Assembly: GCA_965247585.1 (NCBI GenBank)
Contig: CBDFHC010000005.1
Coordinates: 1,240,001 to 1,304,000 of the forward strand
Source: CBDFHC01 sp965247585
Lineage (GTDB): Bacteria > Chloroflexota > Dehalococcoidia > Lucifugimonadales > GCA-2712585
Direction of reading: 5' to 3'
Length of the DNA: 64,000 nt
Part shown: positions 34,695-43,215 of the stretch, piece after piece
Numbering within the stretch: the first letter of the stretch is position 1
How the letters are laid out: each line of letters begins with the position of its first letter
Translations under genes and position numbers: made by a program
Notes under the pieces: model-generated
Database searches by the model: none
Seen by the model: only the letters and a program-made list of their open reading frames with translations
What the model was told of the DNA's origin: nothing

Positions 34695-34716
34695 GACCTG
34701 CGCTTAAGCGCAGGTC
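34695..34716. terminator. 22-bp perfect palindrome after the MOSC gene
   Basis: A perfect inverted repeat, GACCTGCGCTT followed directly by AAGCGCAGGTC, lies 50 bp after the MOSC stop codon. On RNA it folds into a strong stem, but it lacks a T-run right after it (a short TCCTTT comes 10 bp later). It may be a terminator hairpin or a protein-binding palindrome. Confidence 0.4.
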
Positions 34717-34738
34717 ACGGCAACGGTCCTTTCCCCAA

Positions 34739-34757
34739 TTGAGTGGTAGCCACTCAA
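34739..34757. repeat. 8-bp hairpin
   Basis: TTGAGTGG, a TAG loop, then CCACTCAA: a perfect stem 22 bp after the palindrome, in the spacer between the MOSC gene and the repeat protein. Confidence 0.4.
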
Positions 34758-35041
34758 CCCCTGTTTCCAAAGCTTCCCCAGACCTCCTGCTAGTCCGTTC
34801 TTGTTTGGGTCAATGCATCCCACCTAACGTAACGTATATAACCTACAGAAGATACTTCTATAACCGAAAACATCTATGGAAGTTCGATGAACTTACGAGA
34901 ATTGTAGGTTATGTGCCTCAATGGTACGTTGGCATCAGGTTAAAAAAATAACCCGGTTATCGAAGGGGTTTCAGCGATTTCCGCATCCTGAGCGAAGCTG
35001 GGACCCTGGAGAAACTTTTTGAAAGCGGGTGATTGGTCGCC
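34758..35041. other. AT-rich structured spacer before the repeat protein gene
   Basis: This spacer is noticeably AT-rich compared with its surroundings and holds no convincing gene. ATAACCTACA (34838-34847) and its exact reverse complement TGTAGGTTAT (34903-34912) enclose 55 bp that contain two smaller hairpins (GAAG-ATA-CTTC and AAGTTC-GAT-GAACTT). This nested arrangement could be a structured RNA or leader. No -10/-35 pair stands out. Confidence 0.35.
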
Positions 35042-37705
35042 ATGTCAGTAATAAGTGGAATAAAGCGGGCTCCAATGTGGCTGACGGTCATAATGACCAT
35101 CCTGGCCGCCGCGGGCATCGCTGCCGGCATGGCCATCACCGGTGACAATCCTTCCAAGGTCCTGGAGCCGGTCACCGTGGAAGGAGGCGACGTCACCCGC
35201 GCCGTGGATCTGGATATAGACCTGAACGGCGATGGCGACGCCACCGATGAAGCCGTTCCGGTGGCCTTCTACGAAGCGGCCTACAGCGTGGACTTGAACG
35301 CCGACGGTGACGAAAGCGACGCCATCACGGATGCCATTGACGAAACCGTTTCCGTGGACCTTACCGGCGACGGCGATACCACCGACACTTCAGTGACGGT
35401 GGGCTTTTATGAAGCCTTCTACAGCGCGGACTTGAACGCCGACGGCGACGAGACAGGCGTAATAACCGACGCTATAGACGAGACCGTCTCCGTGGACCTT
35501 ACCGGCGACGGCGACACTACGGATACCAGCGTCACCGTGGCCTTCTACGAGGCAGCATACGCATTTGACATTAACAACGACGGTGACTCGACGGATGAGA
35601 TCGCCGCCGCCCTTGGCTCTGAGGCGCTGTCCGTCGACCTCACCGGCAACGGCGATACCACCGAAGCTGCCGTTACCGTCGCCTTCTACGAGGTCGCCTA
35701 CGGCTTTGATATCAACAACGACGGCGACTCCACCGATGAGATCGCCGCCGCCCTGGGCCCCGAGGCCCTCTCCGTGGACCTTAACGGAGACGGCGATACC
35801 ACCGACTCCGCCGTCACCGTAGCCTTCTATGAGGCGCTCTACAGCGCGGACTTCAACCGCGACGGCGACGAGACGGACGCCCATACCACCGCCATCGACG
35901 AGGCCACCGCCATTGACCTGGACGGCGACGCCGCAACTACCTCCGCCTCCGTGGCCCTGGGCTTCTACGAGGCCTTCTACTCCGCTGACTTCAACCGCGA
36001 CGGCGACGAGACGGACGCCCATACCACCGCTATCGACGAGGCCACCGCCATTGACGAGGCCACCGCCATTGACCTGGACGGCGACGCCGCAACTACCTCC
36101 GCCTCCGTGGCTCTGGGCTTCTACGAGGCCTTCTACTCCGCGGACCTCAACCGCGACGGCGACGAGACGGACGCCCATACCACCGCCATCGACGAGGCCA
36201 CCGCCATTGACCTGGACGGCGACGCCGCAACCACCTCCGCCTCGGTCCCCCTCGGCTTCTATGAGGCCTTCTACTCCCAGGACTTCAACCGCGACGGCGA
36301 TACCACCGATACTCACCTCACCGCCATCGACGAGGCCACTGCCATTGACCTCAACGGCGACGGCGCAACCACCTCCGCCTCTGTCGCCTTGGGCTTCCAC
36401 GAAGCCTTCTACGGCGCGGACCTGAGCTCACCCGCCGATGGGGACCAGACAGACGTAATCAACTCAGTCCTGGATGAGAATGATACGGGAGTGGACCTTA
36501 ACGGCGATGGTGACGCGACGGACGCAGCCGTTTCGCCGGCCTTCTACGAAGTCAAGTACGACTTCGACATCAACAACGACGGCGACAAGACCGACGAGAT
36601 CGCCACCGCCCTGGGCCCCGAGGCCCTCTCCGTGGACCTAAACGGCGATGGCGATACCACCGACTCAGCCGTCACCGTGGCCTTCTACGAGGCGCGCTAC
36701 AGCGCGGACCTCAACCGTGACGCCGACACCACAGACGGCCACGCCACCGCCATCGACGAGGCCACCGCCGTTGACCTGGACGGCGACGGCGCCACCACCT
36801 CCGCCTCCGTGGCCCTGGGCTTCCATGAGGCCTTCTACTCCACGGACTTCAACCGCGACGGCGACGAGACCGACACGCATACCACCGCCATCGACGAGTC
36901 CTCCGCCATCGACATCGACGGCGACGCCGCCACCACCTCCGCGTCCGTATCCCTGGGCTTCTACGAGGCCTTCTACGCCACGGACCTCAACCGCGACGGC
37001 GACACGGCAGACACTATCACCGCGGTAATTGACGAGACCGTGGACCCGGACCTCAACGGTGACGGTGACACAACGGACACCGCCGTAGCCGTGGCCTTCT
37101 ACGAGGCGGCATACGCTACGGACCTGAACCGGGACGGCGACACCACCGATGCCATCACCGCCGCCATAGATGAGACGGTGGACCCGGACCTGAACGGCGA
37201 CGGCGATACCACGGACCTCGCCGTAACCGTGGCCTTCTACGAGGCCTTCTACGGTGGGGACCTGAACCAGGACGGCGATTCCGGGGATGCCATCACGGTT
37301 CCGACGGACGAGATGATCGCCATACTGCTGGTGCCCAACGGGTTGTTCGTCATCTACAACGACAACACTTCGTTCGTGGCCCAGGCAGTGGTCCAGGTGG
37401 GAGACACCTACATGATCCGGCCGTTCTTGAAGAACCATTCCAGCGTGGACCAGGACATGATGCTGCTGGCGGAGACTCCCCCTGGGTTCCGGGTGGACGT
37501 GGTTGAAGTGAGCGACAGGGCGGACGTAACCGCAGTGTCGGGCCGGGGCACGGAGAAGGTCTGGGCTATCACGGTGGACGACGCGGCGGCGGGTGAGAAC
37601 TTTGACCTGGAGATAACCATCGAGGTGCTGCCGCAGGTGGTGCCTGGCTGGTACGAGCTCCGCTTCACCACCGAAGCGTTCGCCACCACCACCAACTTCG
37701 ACTAG
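35042..37705 (+). CDS. Exported repeat protein with fifteen 46-residue FYEA-DxNxDGD units
   Basis: An 887-residue protein with a basic N-terminus and one hydrophobic segment (about residues 12-34), so it is exported or membrane-anchored. Fifteen units follow, each opening with F-[YH]-E-[AV]-x-Y and carrying two acidic loops (such as DLNADGDETD and DLTGDGDTTD) spaced like EF-hand or dockerin loops. One unit has a 6-residue in-frame insertion (a repeated IDEATA). The last 130 residues form a beta-type domain (GDTYMIRPFLKNHSS, EITIEVLPQVVPGWYEL) like a surface-layer module. Ca2+-dependent folding is an inference. Alternating units of two subtypes (INNDGD/ALGPEALS and FNRDGD/AIDEATA) show block-wise duplication. 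I chose ATG 35042 over TTG 35033. Confidence 0.78.
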   Translation: MSVISGIKRAPMWLTVIMTILAAAGIAAGMAITGDNPSKVLEPVTVEGGDVTRAVDLDIDLNGDGDATDEAVPVAFYEAAYSVDLNADGDESDAITDAIDETVSVDLTGDGDTTDTSVTVGFYEAFYSADLNADGDETGVITDAIDETVSVDLTGDGDTTDTSVTVAFYEAAYAFDINNDGDSTDEIAAALGSEALSVDLTGNGDTTEAAVTVAFYEVAYGFDINNDGDSTDEIAAALGPEALSVDLNGDGDTTDSAVTVAFYEALYSADFNRDGDETDAHTTAIDEATAIDLDGDAATTSASVALGFYEAFYSADFNRDGDETDAHTTAIDEATAIDEATAIDLDGDAATTSASVALGFYEAFYSADLNRDGDETDAHTTAIDEATAIDLDGDAATTSASVPLGFYEAFYSQDFNRDGDTTDTHLTAIDEATAIDLNGDGATTSASVALGFHEAFYGADLSSPADGDQTDVINSVLDENDTGVDLNGDGDATDAAVSPAFYEVKYDFDINNDGDKTDEIATALGPEALSVDLNGDGDTTDSAVTVAFYEARYSADLNRDADTTDGHATAIDEATAVDLDGDGATTSASVALGFHEAFYSTDFNRDGDETDTHTTAIDESSAIDIDGDAATTSASVSLGFYEAFYATDLNRDGDTADTITAVIDETVDPDLNGDGDTTDTAVAVAFYEAAYATDLNRDGDTTDAITAAIDETVDPDLNGDGDTTDLAVTVAFYEAFYGGDLNQDGDSGDAITVPTDEMIAILLVPNGLFVIYNDNTSFVAQAVVQVGDTYMIRPFLKNHSSVDQDMMLLAETPPGFRVDVVEVSDRADVTAVSGRGTEKVWAITVDDAAAGENFDLEITIEVLPQVVPGWYELRFTTEAFATTTNFD

Positions 37706-37720
37706 GCTAACGGGCTAACG

Positions 37721-37749
37721 GAGCCGTGGGGGCAGTGCCTCCACGGCTC
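37721..37749 (+). terminator. Hairpin after the repeat protein gene
   Basis: GAGCCGTGG (37721-37729) pairs with CCACGGCTC (37741-37749) around an 11-nt loop, 15 bp after the stop codon. There is no T-run, so it may be a weak or factor-assisted terminator, or simply a protective 3' structure. Confidence 0.5.
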
Positions 37750-37793
37750 TCAACACGCCAGTCTCTACCTTCCTCGGCAGCGGGGGTATGGGG

Positions 37794-37799
37794 TATAAT
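37794..37799 (+). promoter_or_regulatory. -10 box for rplI
   Basis: A perfect TATAAT lies 35 bp before the TTG start of rplI, giving a leader of about 28 nt that includes the GGAG site. No clear -35 box is present. Confidence 0.5.
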
Positions 37800-37834
37800 T
37801 CGCCCAGCACCTGGAACGAAATGGAGCAACCCCT

Positions 37835-38416
37835 TTGCGCGTACTATTCACTGAAGACGTCATAAATGTGGCCAACGCCGGCGAGGTGAAGGAGGTGGCG
37901 GACGGTTTCGCCCGGAACTACCTCCTTCCAAAACAGCTGGCGACAATCGCCTCCCCTGAGCAGTTGAAGCGCGTCGCCCGGATCACGCGTGAAGGCGAAG
38001 ACCGCCGTATCAAGGAGATGGGCGATTGGCAGGCGCTGGCCAACCTGCTGGACGGGACCACGCTACAGATGACCGGCAAGGTGGGTCCCACGGGGCAGTT
38101 CTATGGCGCCATATCCGTGACCGGCATCATCCAGGAACTGGCCTCCGCCACCGGGCATGAGGTCGAGCGCCGAATGGTGGAACTGAGCGAACCCATTCGG
38201 AAGCCGGGCGAGTACCCCATCAACCTCCGGCTACACCAGAACGTGGCCGCGTCTATTACCGTGCTGGCCCTGGGTGAGGGCCAGACCCCGGAGATGCTGG
38301 CCGCGCTGGCCGAAGTAGACGAAGACGCGGTTGAGGCCTCCTCCAAACCTGTAGACCAACCTGCCCCGGAGCCCGAATCGGATTCCTCTGACGAAGAAGA
38401 CCTAGAAGAGGAATAG
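37835..38416 (+). CDS. rplI: 50S ribosomal protein L9
   Basis: A 193-residue L9. It begins MRVLFTEDVINVANAGEVKEV with FARNYLLPK, the N-terminal rRNA-binding domain; the C-terminal domain follows at about 70-150. The last roughly 45 residues form a highly acidic tail (SDSSDEEDLEEE) beyond the usual length of about 150. The start is TTG with GGAG 8 nt upstream. It precedes dnaB, a conserved neighbourhood in many bacteria. Confidence 0.93.
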   Translation: MRVLFTEDVINVANAGEVKEVADGFARNYLLPKQLATIASPEQLKRVARITREGEDRRIKEMGDWQALANLLDGTTLQMTGKVGPTGQFYGAISVTGIIQELASATGHEVERRMVELSEPIRKPGEYPINLRLHQNVAASITVLALGEGQTPEMLAALAEVDEDAVEASSKPVDQPAPEPESDSSDEEDLEEE

Positions 38417-38531
38417 CCGGGGGCAAGGGCTGCCCTTCTCGGCGTCTTCTCCTGCCAGCCCGTGTGCACGGTGAGGTGCCCCCGGCCCGTGGCCGGTAAC
38501 CCACATTCGCATCAGTAGGTGCCTGAGTAAG

Positions 38532-39905
38532 GTGTATCAAGAGCGTCTGCAACCCCATGACGTGGAAGCCGAGGAAGCGGTCATTGGCTCCCTCCTGATT
38601 GATGGCGAGTCCCTTCTGAAGGTAACCCCTGTTCTGAAGCCCGGGGACTTCTACCGGGAGCGAAACGCTTTCTGCTACGCAGCGTGCCTCGCCCTCTTTG
38701 AACGGCGGGAGGGAATCAACCAGGTCACCGTGATGAGTGAGCTGAACCTGCAGGACCGGCTGGAGCCGGTGGGGGGCGCTGCCTACCTCAGCCATCTAGT
38801 ATCCATAGTCCCTACGTCACTGCATATTGAGCACTACGCCCGAATAGTTGCCCGGTGCGCCACCATGCGCAGGCTGATTTCGGCCGCATCTGAAATCGCG
38901 GCGCTGGGGTACGACGGCACATCCGACGAAGAGGGCTCCTTATCTCAAGCTGAAAACATCCTCTTCCGGGTGCGTACCGGCAAGGCCTCTGGTGAGTTCG
39001 TGCCGCTGCGGGACGTGTTGGACCAGTACCTGGAAGATAGCGCGGCGATCCACGAACCCTCGGGCGCCGTAAACGCGCCCGTCATGACGGGCTTCGATAC
39101 CCTGGATAACCTGCTGGGCGGATTGCAGACCTCAGACCTGGTGATCCTGGCGGCCAGGCCCAGCGTGGGCAAGAGCACGCTGGCCGTAAACGTCGCGCTG
39201 AACGCTGCCCGAGTCGGCGCGACCATCGGCATATTTAGCCTGGAGATGAGCCGGGAGCAGTTGGCATTGCGGATCCTGGCCGGGGAGTGCGGGGTTGATA
39301 CCCACCGTCTGCGGCTGCGGCTGCTCACGGATTCCGAGGAGCAACGGATTATAGACGCCGTGGGCGCCCTCTCTGACTTGTCTATCTACCTGGATGACAC
39401 GCCTCTCCAGGGAATGATGGAGCTGCGGAGCAAGGCCCGCCGCCTTCACATGGAGCACCATACGGACCTGCTGGTAGTGGACTATATGCAGCTAATTGAG
39501 GGCGATAGCCGGACCTCCAACCGGGTGCAGGAGATGAGCGAGATCTCCCGGTCCCTCAAGGGGATCGCTCGGGACCTGAACGTGCCGGTGCTGGCGGTGT
39601 CCCAGCTCAGCCGCGCCGTGGAGATGCGCCCCTCCCACCGCCCGCAGCTCTCGGACCTGCGAGACAGCGGCAGCATAGAGCAGGACGCCGACGTGGTCAT
39701 GTTCATCTACCGGGAGGACCTCTACACCACCGAGGAGGAGTGGCTACATCAGTTCCCAGATGGACGGCCCTACCCCCGTAACATCGCCGAGATCTCGGTG
39801 GCAAAGCACCGGCATGGGCCCACCGGCACCATAAAGCTGCTGTTTCGAGATCAACTATCCAGATTTGAGCCGGTCCCGCTGGACCGGGAATACGCCCGGC
39901 AATGA
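38532..39905 (+). CDS. dnaB: Replicative DNA helicase DnaB
   Basis: A 457-residue hexameric replicative helicase. The N-terminal domain has PHDVEAEEAVIGSLLID. Walker A is AARPSVGKST (around residue 209), and DLLVVDYMQLIEG is Walker B. SRAVEMRPSHRPQLSDLRDSG is also in place. It unwinds DNA at the fork and is loaded by the products of the two genes that follow. It begins with GTG at 38532, and its stop overlaps the dnaD-like start by 4 bp (ATGA). Confidence 0.95.
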   Translation: MYQERLQPHDVEAEEAVIGSLLIDGESLLKVTPVLKPGDFYRERNAFCYAACLALFERREGINQVTVMSELNLQDRLEPVGGAAYLSHLVSIVPTSLHIEHYARIVARCATMRRLISAASEIAALGYDGTSDEEGSLSQAENILFRVRTGKASGEFVPLRDVLDQYLEDSAAIHEPSGAVNAPVMTGFDTLDNLLGGLQTSDLVILAARPSVGKSTLAVNVALNAARVGATIGIFSLEMSREQLALRILAGECGVDTHRLRLRLLTDSEEQRIIDAVGALSDLSIYLDDTPLQGMMELRSKARRLHMEHHTDLLVVDYMQLIEGDSRTSNRVQEMSEISRSLKGIARDLNVPVLAVSQLSRAVEMRPSHRPQLSDLRDSGSIEQDADVVMFIYREDLYTTEEEWLHQFPDGRPYPRNIAEISVAKHRHGPTGTIKLLFRDQLSRFEPVPLDREYARQ

Positions 39906-40606
39906 GCCCGGCCACGCTGCCACGGGACACCACCTTCACTCCGGTGCCGGACCCACTTTTGGGTCCCATCCTTTCGTCACTGGACGACCTGGCTGAGCTG
40001 AAGTGCATCCTCCGTGGCCTCTGGCACATCCACCGGATGAAAGGCCCGTTGCGATACGTCACCGCGGAGACTCTGGCGGCAGACCCGGTGCTAAACGGAG
40101 CTCTGGATGCCGATGCCGTGCGGAGGATGATGACACAGGCAACGGGCAGGGGCCTATTCGCCAGGGGAATGGTCGCGGGAAACGGCACAAGGACCGAGGC
40201 CTTTGTACTCAACACGGAGGCGGACCGCCGCGCACTGGCCAGGGCCATGGCGGCCCAGGCGCCCATCGCCGGTCCCGAACCAGACCTGGATGACCATACC
40301 GGGGAACAAGCGCAGCGGCCCAATATATACAGCCTGTATGAAAGCAACATCGGGATGATCACTCCCCTCATAGCGGAGGAGCTGAAGGACGCGGAACAGC
40401 AGTACCCACGGGAATGGATTGAGGAAGCTCTGGCCATTGCCGTGAAGAGCAATCGAAGAAGCTGGCGATACGTGGCGGCCATACTAAGTAGATGGTCGTC
40501 CGAAGGTAAGGATGATGGAAAGCCTGGGCGACATACTAAAGCGGCTGACCCCGACCGATACCTACAGGAGTACGTCCGAAGGCGCGGCAAGCTACCGGGG
40601 GCCTGA
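39902..40606 (+). CDS. DnaD domain-containing replication protein
   Basis: A 234-residue protein. The N-terminal part (SLDDLAELKCILRGLWHIH) looks like a winged-helix DnaD-type domain. The C-terminal DnaD/DnaB2 domain runs from about 140: IYSLYESNIGMITPLIAEEL, then REWIEEALAIAVKSNRRSW. Such proteins help load the replicative helicase in Firmicutes-like systems. Its start overlaps the dnaB stop by 4 bp, and its last 95 bp overlap the 5' end of the DnaC-like gene in another frame. Confidence 0.85.
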   Translation: MSPATLPRDTTFTPVPDPLLGPILSSLDDLAELKCILRGLWHIHRMKGPLRYVTAETLAADPVLNGALDADAVRRMMTQATGRGLFARGMVAGNGTRTEAFVLNTEADRRALARAMAAQAPIAGPEPDLDDHTGEQAQRPNIYSLYESNIGMITPLIAEELKDAEQQYPREWIEEALAIAVKSNRRSWRYVAAILSRWSSEGKDDGKPGRHTKAADPDRYLQEYVRRRGKLPGA

Positions 40607-41357
40607 ACCAGTCGAGGTAGCCTGCTCCATCTGCGGCGACCTGGGTTGGGTCAGCCGCCGGGTACCCCTGGGCCATCCCGAATTTGGCGAGGTGTTCCCT
40701 TGCCGATGCCGTGGTGGCCAGACGGACCACCGGCGGCAGGCGTTGCTGGAACGCTACAGCGGGCTGCCCGAAGAGATGCTGCGTCAGATGACCTTCGGTT
40801 CCTTCAACCCGTCGGGGAACGGCGTCACGGCGGCGCAGCAGGACAACCTCCGAACGGCTCTCACCGCCGCCTCCGCCTTCGCCGCCGCGCCGGAGGGCTG
40901 GCTGCTATTGAGCGGAGACAACGGCTGCGGCAAGACGCACCTGGCCGTGGCCATCGCCGGGGAGCGAATCGAGCAGGGCGCAACGGTCTTCTTCGCAATA
41001 GTGCCGGACCTCCTGGACCACCTCAGGGCCACTTTTAGCCCCAACAGTCCTGTGGAGTACGACCAGCTATTCGAGCAGGTACGGTCCGTGCCGCTGCTGA
41101 TCCTGGACGATCTGGGCGCCGAGAGCAGCACGCCCTGGGCCCAGGAGAAGCTGTACCAGATCATGGTACACCGGCACAACAACCGGCTCCCCACGGTGAT
41201 CACCACCAACTATCTCATGGGGCAGATAGAAGAGGTCCAGCCCAGGCTGGCATCTCGTCTAAAAGACATAACACTGGTCAACTGGATGCCCATGGCGGCG
41301 CCGGACTACCGGGACTCGGGCATCCGCCCCTCGGAGCCGCCGCGCTACGGCGGGTGA
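40512..41357 (+). CDS. DnaC/DnaI-like helicase loader ATPase
   Basis: A 281-residue protein. An N-terminal Cys cluster (CSICGD and CRC, around residues 37-64) resembles a zinc-binding segment. The AAA+ domain has Walker A SGDNGCGKTHL (around 132) and LLILDDLGAES as Walker B. It loads DnaB onto DNA. The reading frame begins 95 bp before the end of the DnaD-like gene, with AAGGTAAGG upstream of the ATG, so the two proteins overlap for about 31 codons in different frames. Confidence 0.88.
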   Translation: MMESLGDILKRLTPTDTYRSTSEGAASYRGPEPVEVACSICGDLGWVSRRVPLGHPEFGEVFPCRCRGGQTDHRRQALLERYSGLPEEMLRQMTFGSFNPSGNGVTAAQQDNLRTALTAASAFAAAPEGWLLLSGDNGCGKTHLAVAIAGERIEQGATVFFAIVPDLLDHLRATFSPNSPVEYDQLFEQVRSVPLLILDDLGAESSTPWAQEKLYQIMVHRHNNRLPTVITTNYLMGQIEEVQPRLASRLKDITLVNWMPMAAPDYRDSGIRPSEPPRYGG

Positions 41358-41361
41358 CCAG

Positions 41362-41685
41362 ATGGACTGCGTCTTCTGCCAAATAGTGTCCGGTACTTCC
41401 CCGGCCACCGTGCATTTCCAGGACGATGAGATAATCGTCATCTCCAACAAGCTGCAATGGGTGCCCATAATGCTGATCGGCATGCCCAAGAAGCACCTGA
41501 CCCAACAGCAGCTTTGGCAGGACGGGGGGGTGGGCCTTATAGGCAAGGCGCTGGTGGACCTGGGAGACCAGTATTCCCCGGGAGGGTACCGTCTGATTTC
41601 CAATTTCGGCCGTGACGCCATGCAGAGCCAGCAGCACGGTCACGTCCACCTGCTGGGCGGTACCTCTCTGGGTCCCTACGCCTGA
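41362..41685 (+). CDS. HIT domain protein
   Basis: A 107-residue histidine-triad nucleotide-binding protein. The active-site HGHVHLLGG has His92, His94 and His96, and the N-terminal CVFC pair can bind zinc. HIT proteins hydrolyse adenosine phosphoramidates or related nucleotides. It lies 4 bp after the loader gene. It converges with the MBL hydrolase and overlaps it by 10 bp. Confidence 0.88.
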   Translation: MDCVFCQIVSGTSPATVHFQDDEIIVISNKLQWVPIMLIGMPKKHLTQQQLWQDGGVGLIGKALVDLGDQYSPGGYRLISNFGRDAMQSQQHGHVHLLGGTSLGPYA

Positions 41686-42506
41686 GGAGCGGCCACCTGC
41701 CAGTAGCGCCGGCCCTCCATTCTGACGATCTTTCCGAAGTGGGTCCCCGTGGCGAAGTGTCCCGCCGCCATTAGTATCCCCTCCCGCTCAACCCGCTCCA
41801 CCAACGCTTCGCGGCTCCTACCAGCCTCTTCGGAGTCAATGTCTGCTCTGGACCCCCACTGAGGCTCCATCACTTGCACCAGCGACTGGATCACGTCTCC
41901 TACCACCATCCCCTTTTCACCTTGGGACTGGATGTAGATGGTCATGTGACCGGGCGTAGCCACGGTGCTGATTTCCGGGGTGACTGCGTGCTCGGCGCCC
42001 ACCAGGTCCATCACTCCCAGCTCCTGCAAGGGCAGCACGCTGCGGCCGGTGGAAGGGAGGTCCGCCACCCGCTCCGGGGCGGTAAAGTGGTCCCAGTCCT
42101 CCCGAGGCACCAGGTAGCGGGCCTTGGGGAAGGTCGCCTTCCCGTCCGTCACGGTCCAGCCGACGTGGTCCCCGTGAAGATGGGTATGGACCACAAAGTC
42201 CACGTCCTCCGGTGAGAGACCCTCCTGCCGCATGACGTTTACCAGGTCGCCGCGGCGGTTGCCCCGCTCAGGATGCGGCCCGGGCCCCATCCCAGTGTCC
42301 ACCAGGACCAACTTCCCCTGGGAGCGGATGGCGAAGCAGCCGTAATAGAGCTGAAGCTGGCCCTCCTCTGTGAGCACCTTTGAACGGTACGGTTCCCAGG
42401 CGGCCACGGGCACCGAGGGGAAGAAATCGTCCACGGCGTAGGGCGGGGGAATCATATCCAACAGAGACCAGACCTGGCAGTTGCCAATCCATACCGATTC
42501 TGCCAT
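41676..42506 (-). CDS. MBL-fold hydrolase (N-acyl homoserine lactonase-like group)
   Basis: A 276-residue metallo-beta-lactamase-fold protein with the motif HTHLHGDHVG (residues 107-116) and VDTGMGPGPHP before it; a later TPGHMTIYI supplies another metal His. The layout fits lactonase-like MBL hydrolases, and the substrate is not predictable. It lies 10 bp downstream of apt on the same strand and may be co-transcribed. Confidence 0.82.
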   Translation of the reverse strand: MAESVWIGNCQVWSLLDMIPPPYAVDDFFPSVPVAAWEPYRSKVLTEEGQLQLYYGCFAIRSQGKLVLVDTGMGPGPHPERGNRRGDLVNVMRQEGLSPEDVDFVVHTHLHGDHVGWTVTDGKATFPKARYLVPREDWDHFTAPERVADLPSTGRSVLPLQELGVMDLVGAEHAVTPEISTVATPGHMTIYIQSQGEKGMVVGDVIQSLVQVMEPQWGSRADIDSEEAGRSREALVERVEREGILMAAGHFATGTHFGKIVRMEGRRYWQVAAPQA

Positions 42507-42516
42507 TAAAGCCCTC

Positions 42517-43029
42517 CTAGAACTCGACCAGGGAAAGGATGTCGTAGCCCTCCAGCTTGCTGCGGCCGTTAAGCTCCGTCAGGTCTATCACCAGGGCCAA
42601 TCCGTCCACAACGCCCCCGGACTGCTCCACCAGGCGGCACGCCGCCGCCATGGTGCCGCCGGTGGCCAGCAGGTCGTCCACAATCACCACGCGGTGTCCC
42701 ACCACTACCCCGTCCCGGTGCACCTCCACCGTATCGGACCCGTACTCCAGCGCGTATGACACGGAATTAGTCTCAAAGGGAAGCTTGCCCTTCTTTCGCA
42801 CCGGGACCAGCGGTTTGGCCAGCCGGTAAGCCAGGGCGGCGCCAAACAGGAATCCTCTGGCCTCTATCGCCACCACCGTGTCAACATTCCTGCCACCGAA
42901 GTAGTCCGCGAACCGGTCAATGACGTAGGCGAAGGCCTCCGGGGCCTGGAGTAGCGGCGTGATGTCCTTGAACAGAATGCCGGGCTTGGGAAAGTCCGGA
43001 ATATCTCTGATATAGCGGGTTAGGTCCAT
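42517..43029 (-). CDS. apt: Adenine phosphoribosyltransferase
   Basis: A 170-residue purine-salvage enzyme converting adenine and PRPP to AMP. It begins MDLTRYIRDIPDFPKPGILFKDI, split by the usual FKDITPLL motif, and has the PRPP-binding VVIVDDLLATGGTM. The start is fixed by GGAGGT 4 nt upstream of ATG 43029; the frame is open further upstream without conserved residues. Confidence 0.93.
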   Translation of the reverse strand: MDLTRYIRDIPDFPKPGILFKDITPLLQAPEAFAYVIDRFADYFGGRNVDTVVAIEARGFLFGAALAYRLAKPLVPVRKKGKLPFETNSVSYALEYGSDTVEVHRDGVVVGHRVVIVDDLLATGGTMAAACRLVEQSGGVVDGLALVIDLTELNGRSKLEGYDILSLVEF

Positions 43030-43047
43030 AGTTACCTCCGACGACAC

Positions 43048-43053
43048 ATTATA
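43048..43053 (-). promoter_or_regulatory. -10 box for apt
   Basis: TATAAT on the minus strand lies 18 bp upstream of the apt start codon. It would give a short leader carrying the GGAGGT site. Confidence 0.45.
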
Positions 43054-43171
43054 GCCAAAATAGCCGGACCTGCCTGCCCAACCCAATCGTCCCCTCCCAT
43101 CTCTCTGCGTCCAAGCCCTGCTGCCCCCAACCCCACCCTGCCGTCACCCCGGCGCCAGCGACAGCGTCACA

Positions 43172-43200
43172 TTGATTTGGGTTAGTCCGGCCCATACAAT
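43172..43200 (+). promoter_or_regulatory. Promoter for the enoyl-CoA hydratase gene
   Basis: TTGATT (43172-43177) and TACAAT (43195-43200) are separated by exactly 17 bp, a standard housekeeping-sigma layout. Transcription would start near 43207, about 9 nt before the ATG. Confidence 0.6.
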
Positions 43201-43215
43201 ACGCCAGTTGACGCC

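Noticed and set aside
34942..34962. Possible minus-strand terminator with a T-run
   Set aside because: The stem is only about 5 bp, and no minus-strand gene lies upstream of it.
35390..36400. Long minus-strand open frame opposite the repeat protein gene
   Set aside because: It is a by-product of the period and codon bias of the repeats (its protein is a Gly/Val-rich repeat); the plus frame has the signal-like N-terminus and the meaningful motifs.
36665..37438. Second minus-strand open frame opposite the repeats
   Set aside because: Same reason: it mirrors the plus-strand repeat and has no family features.
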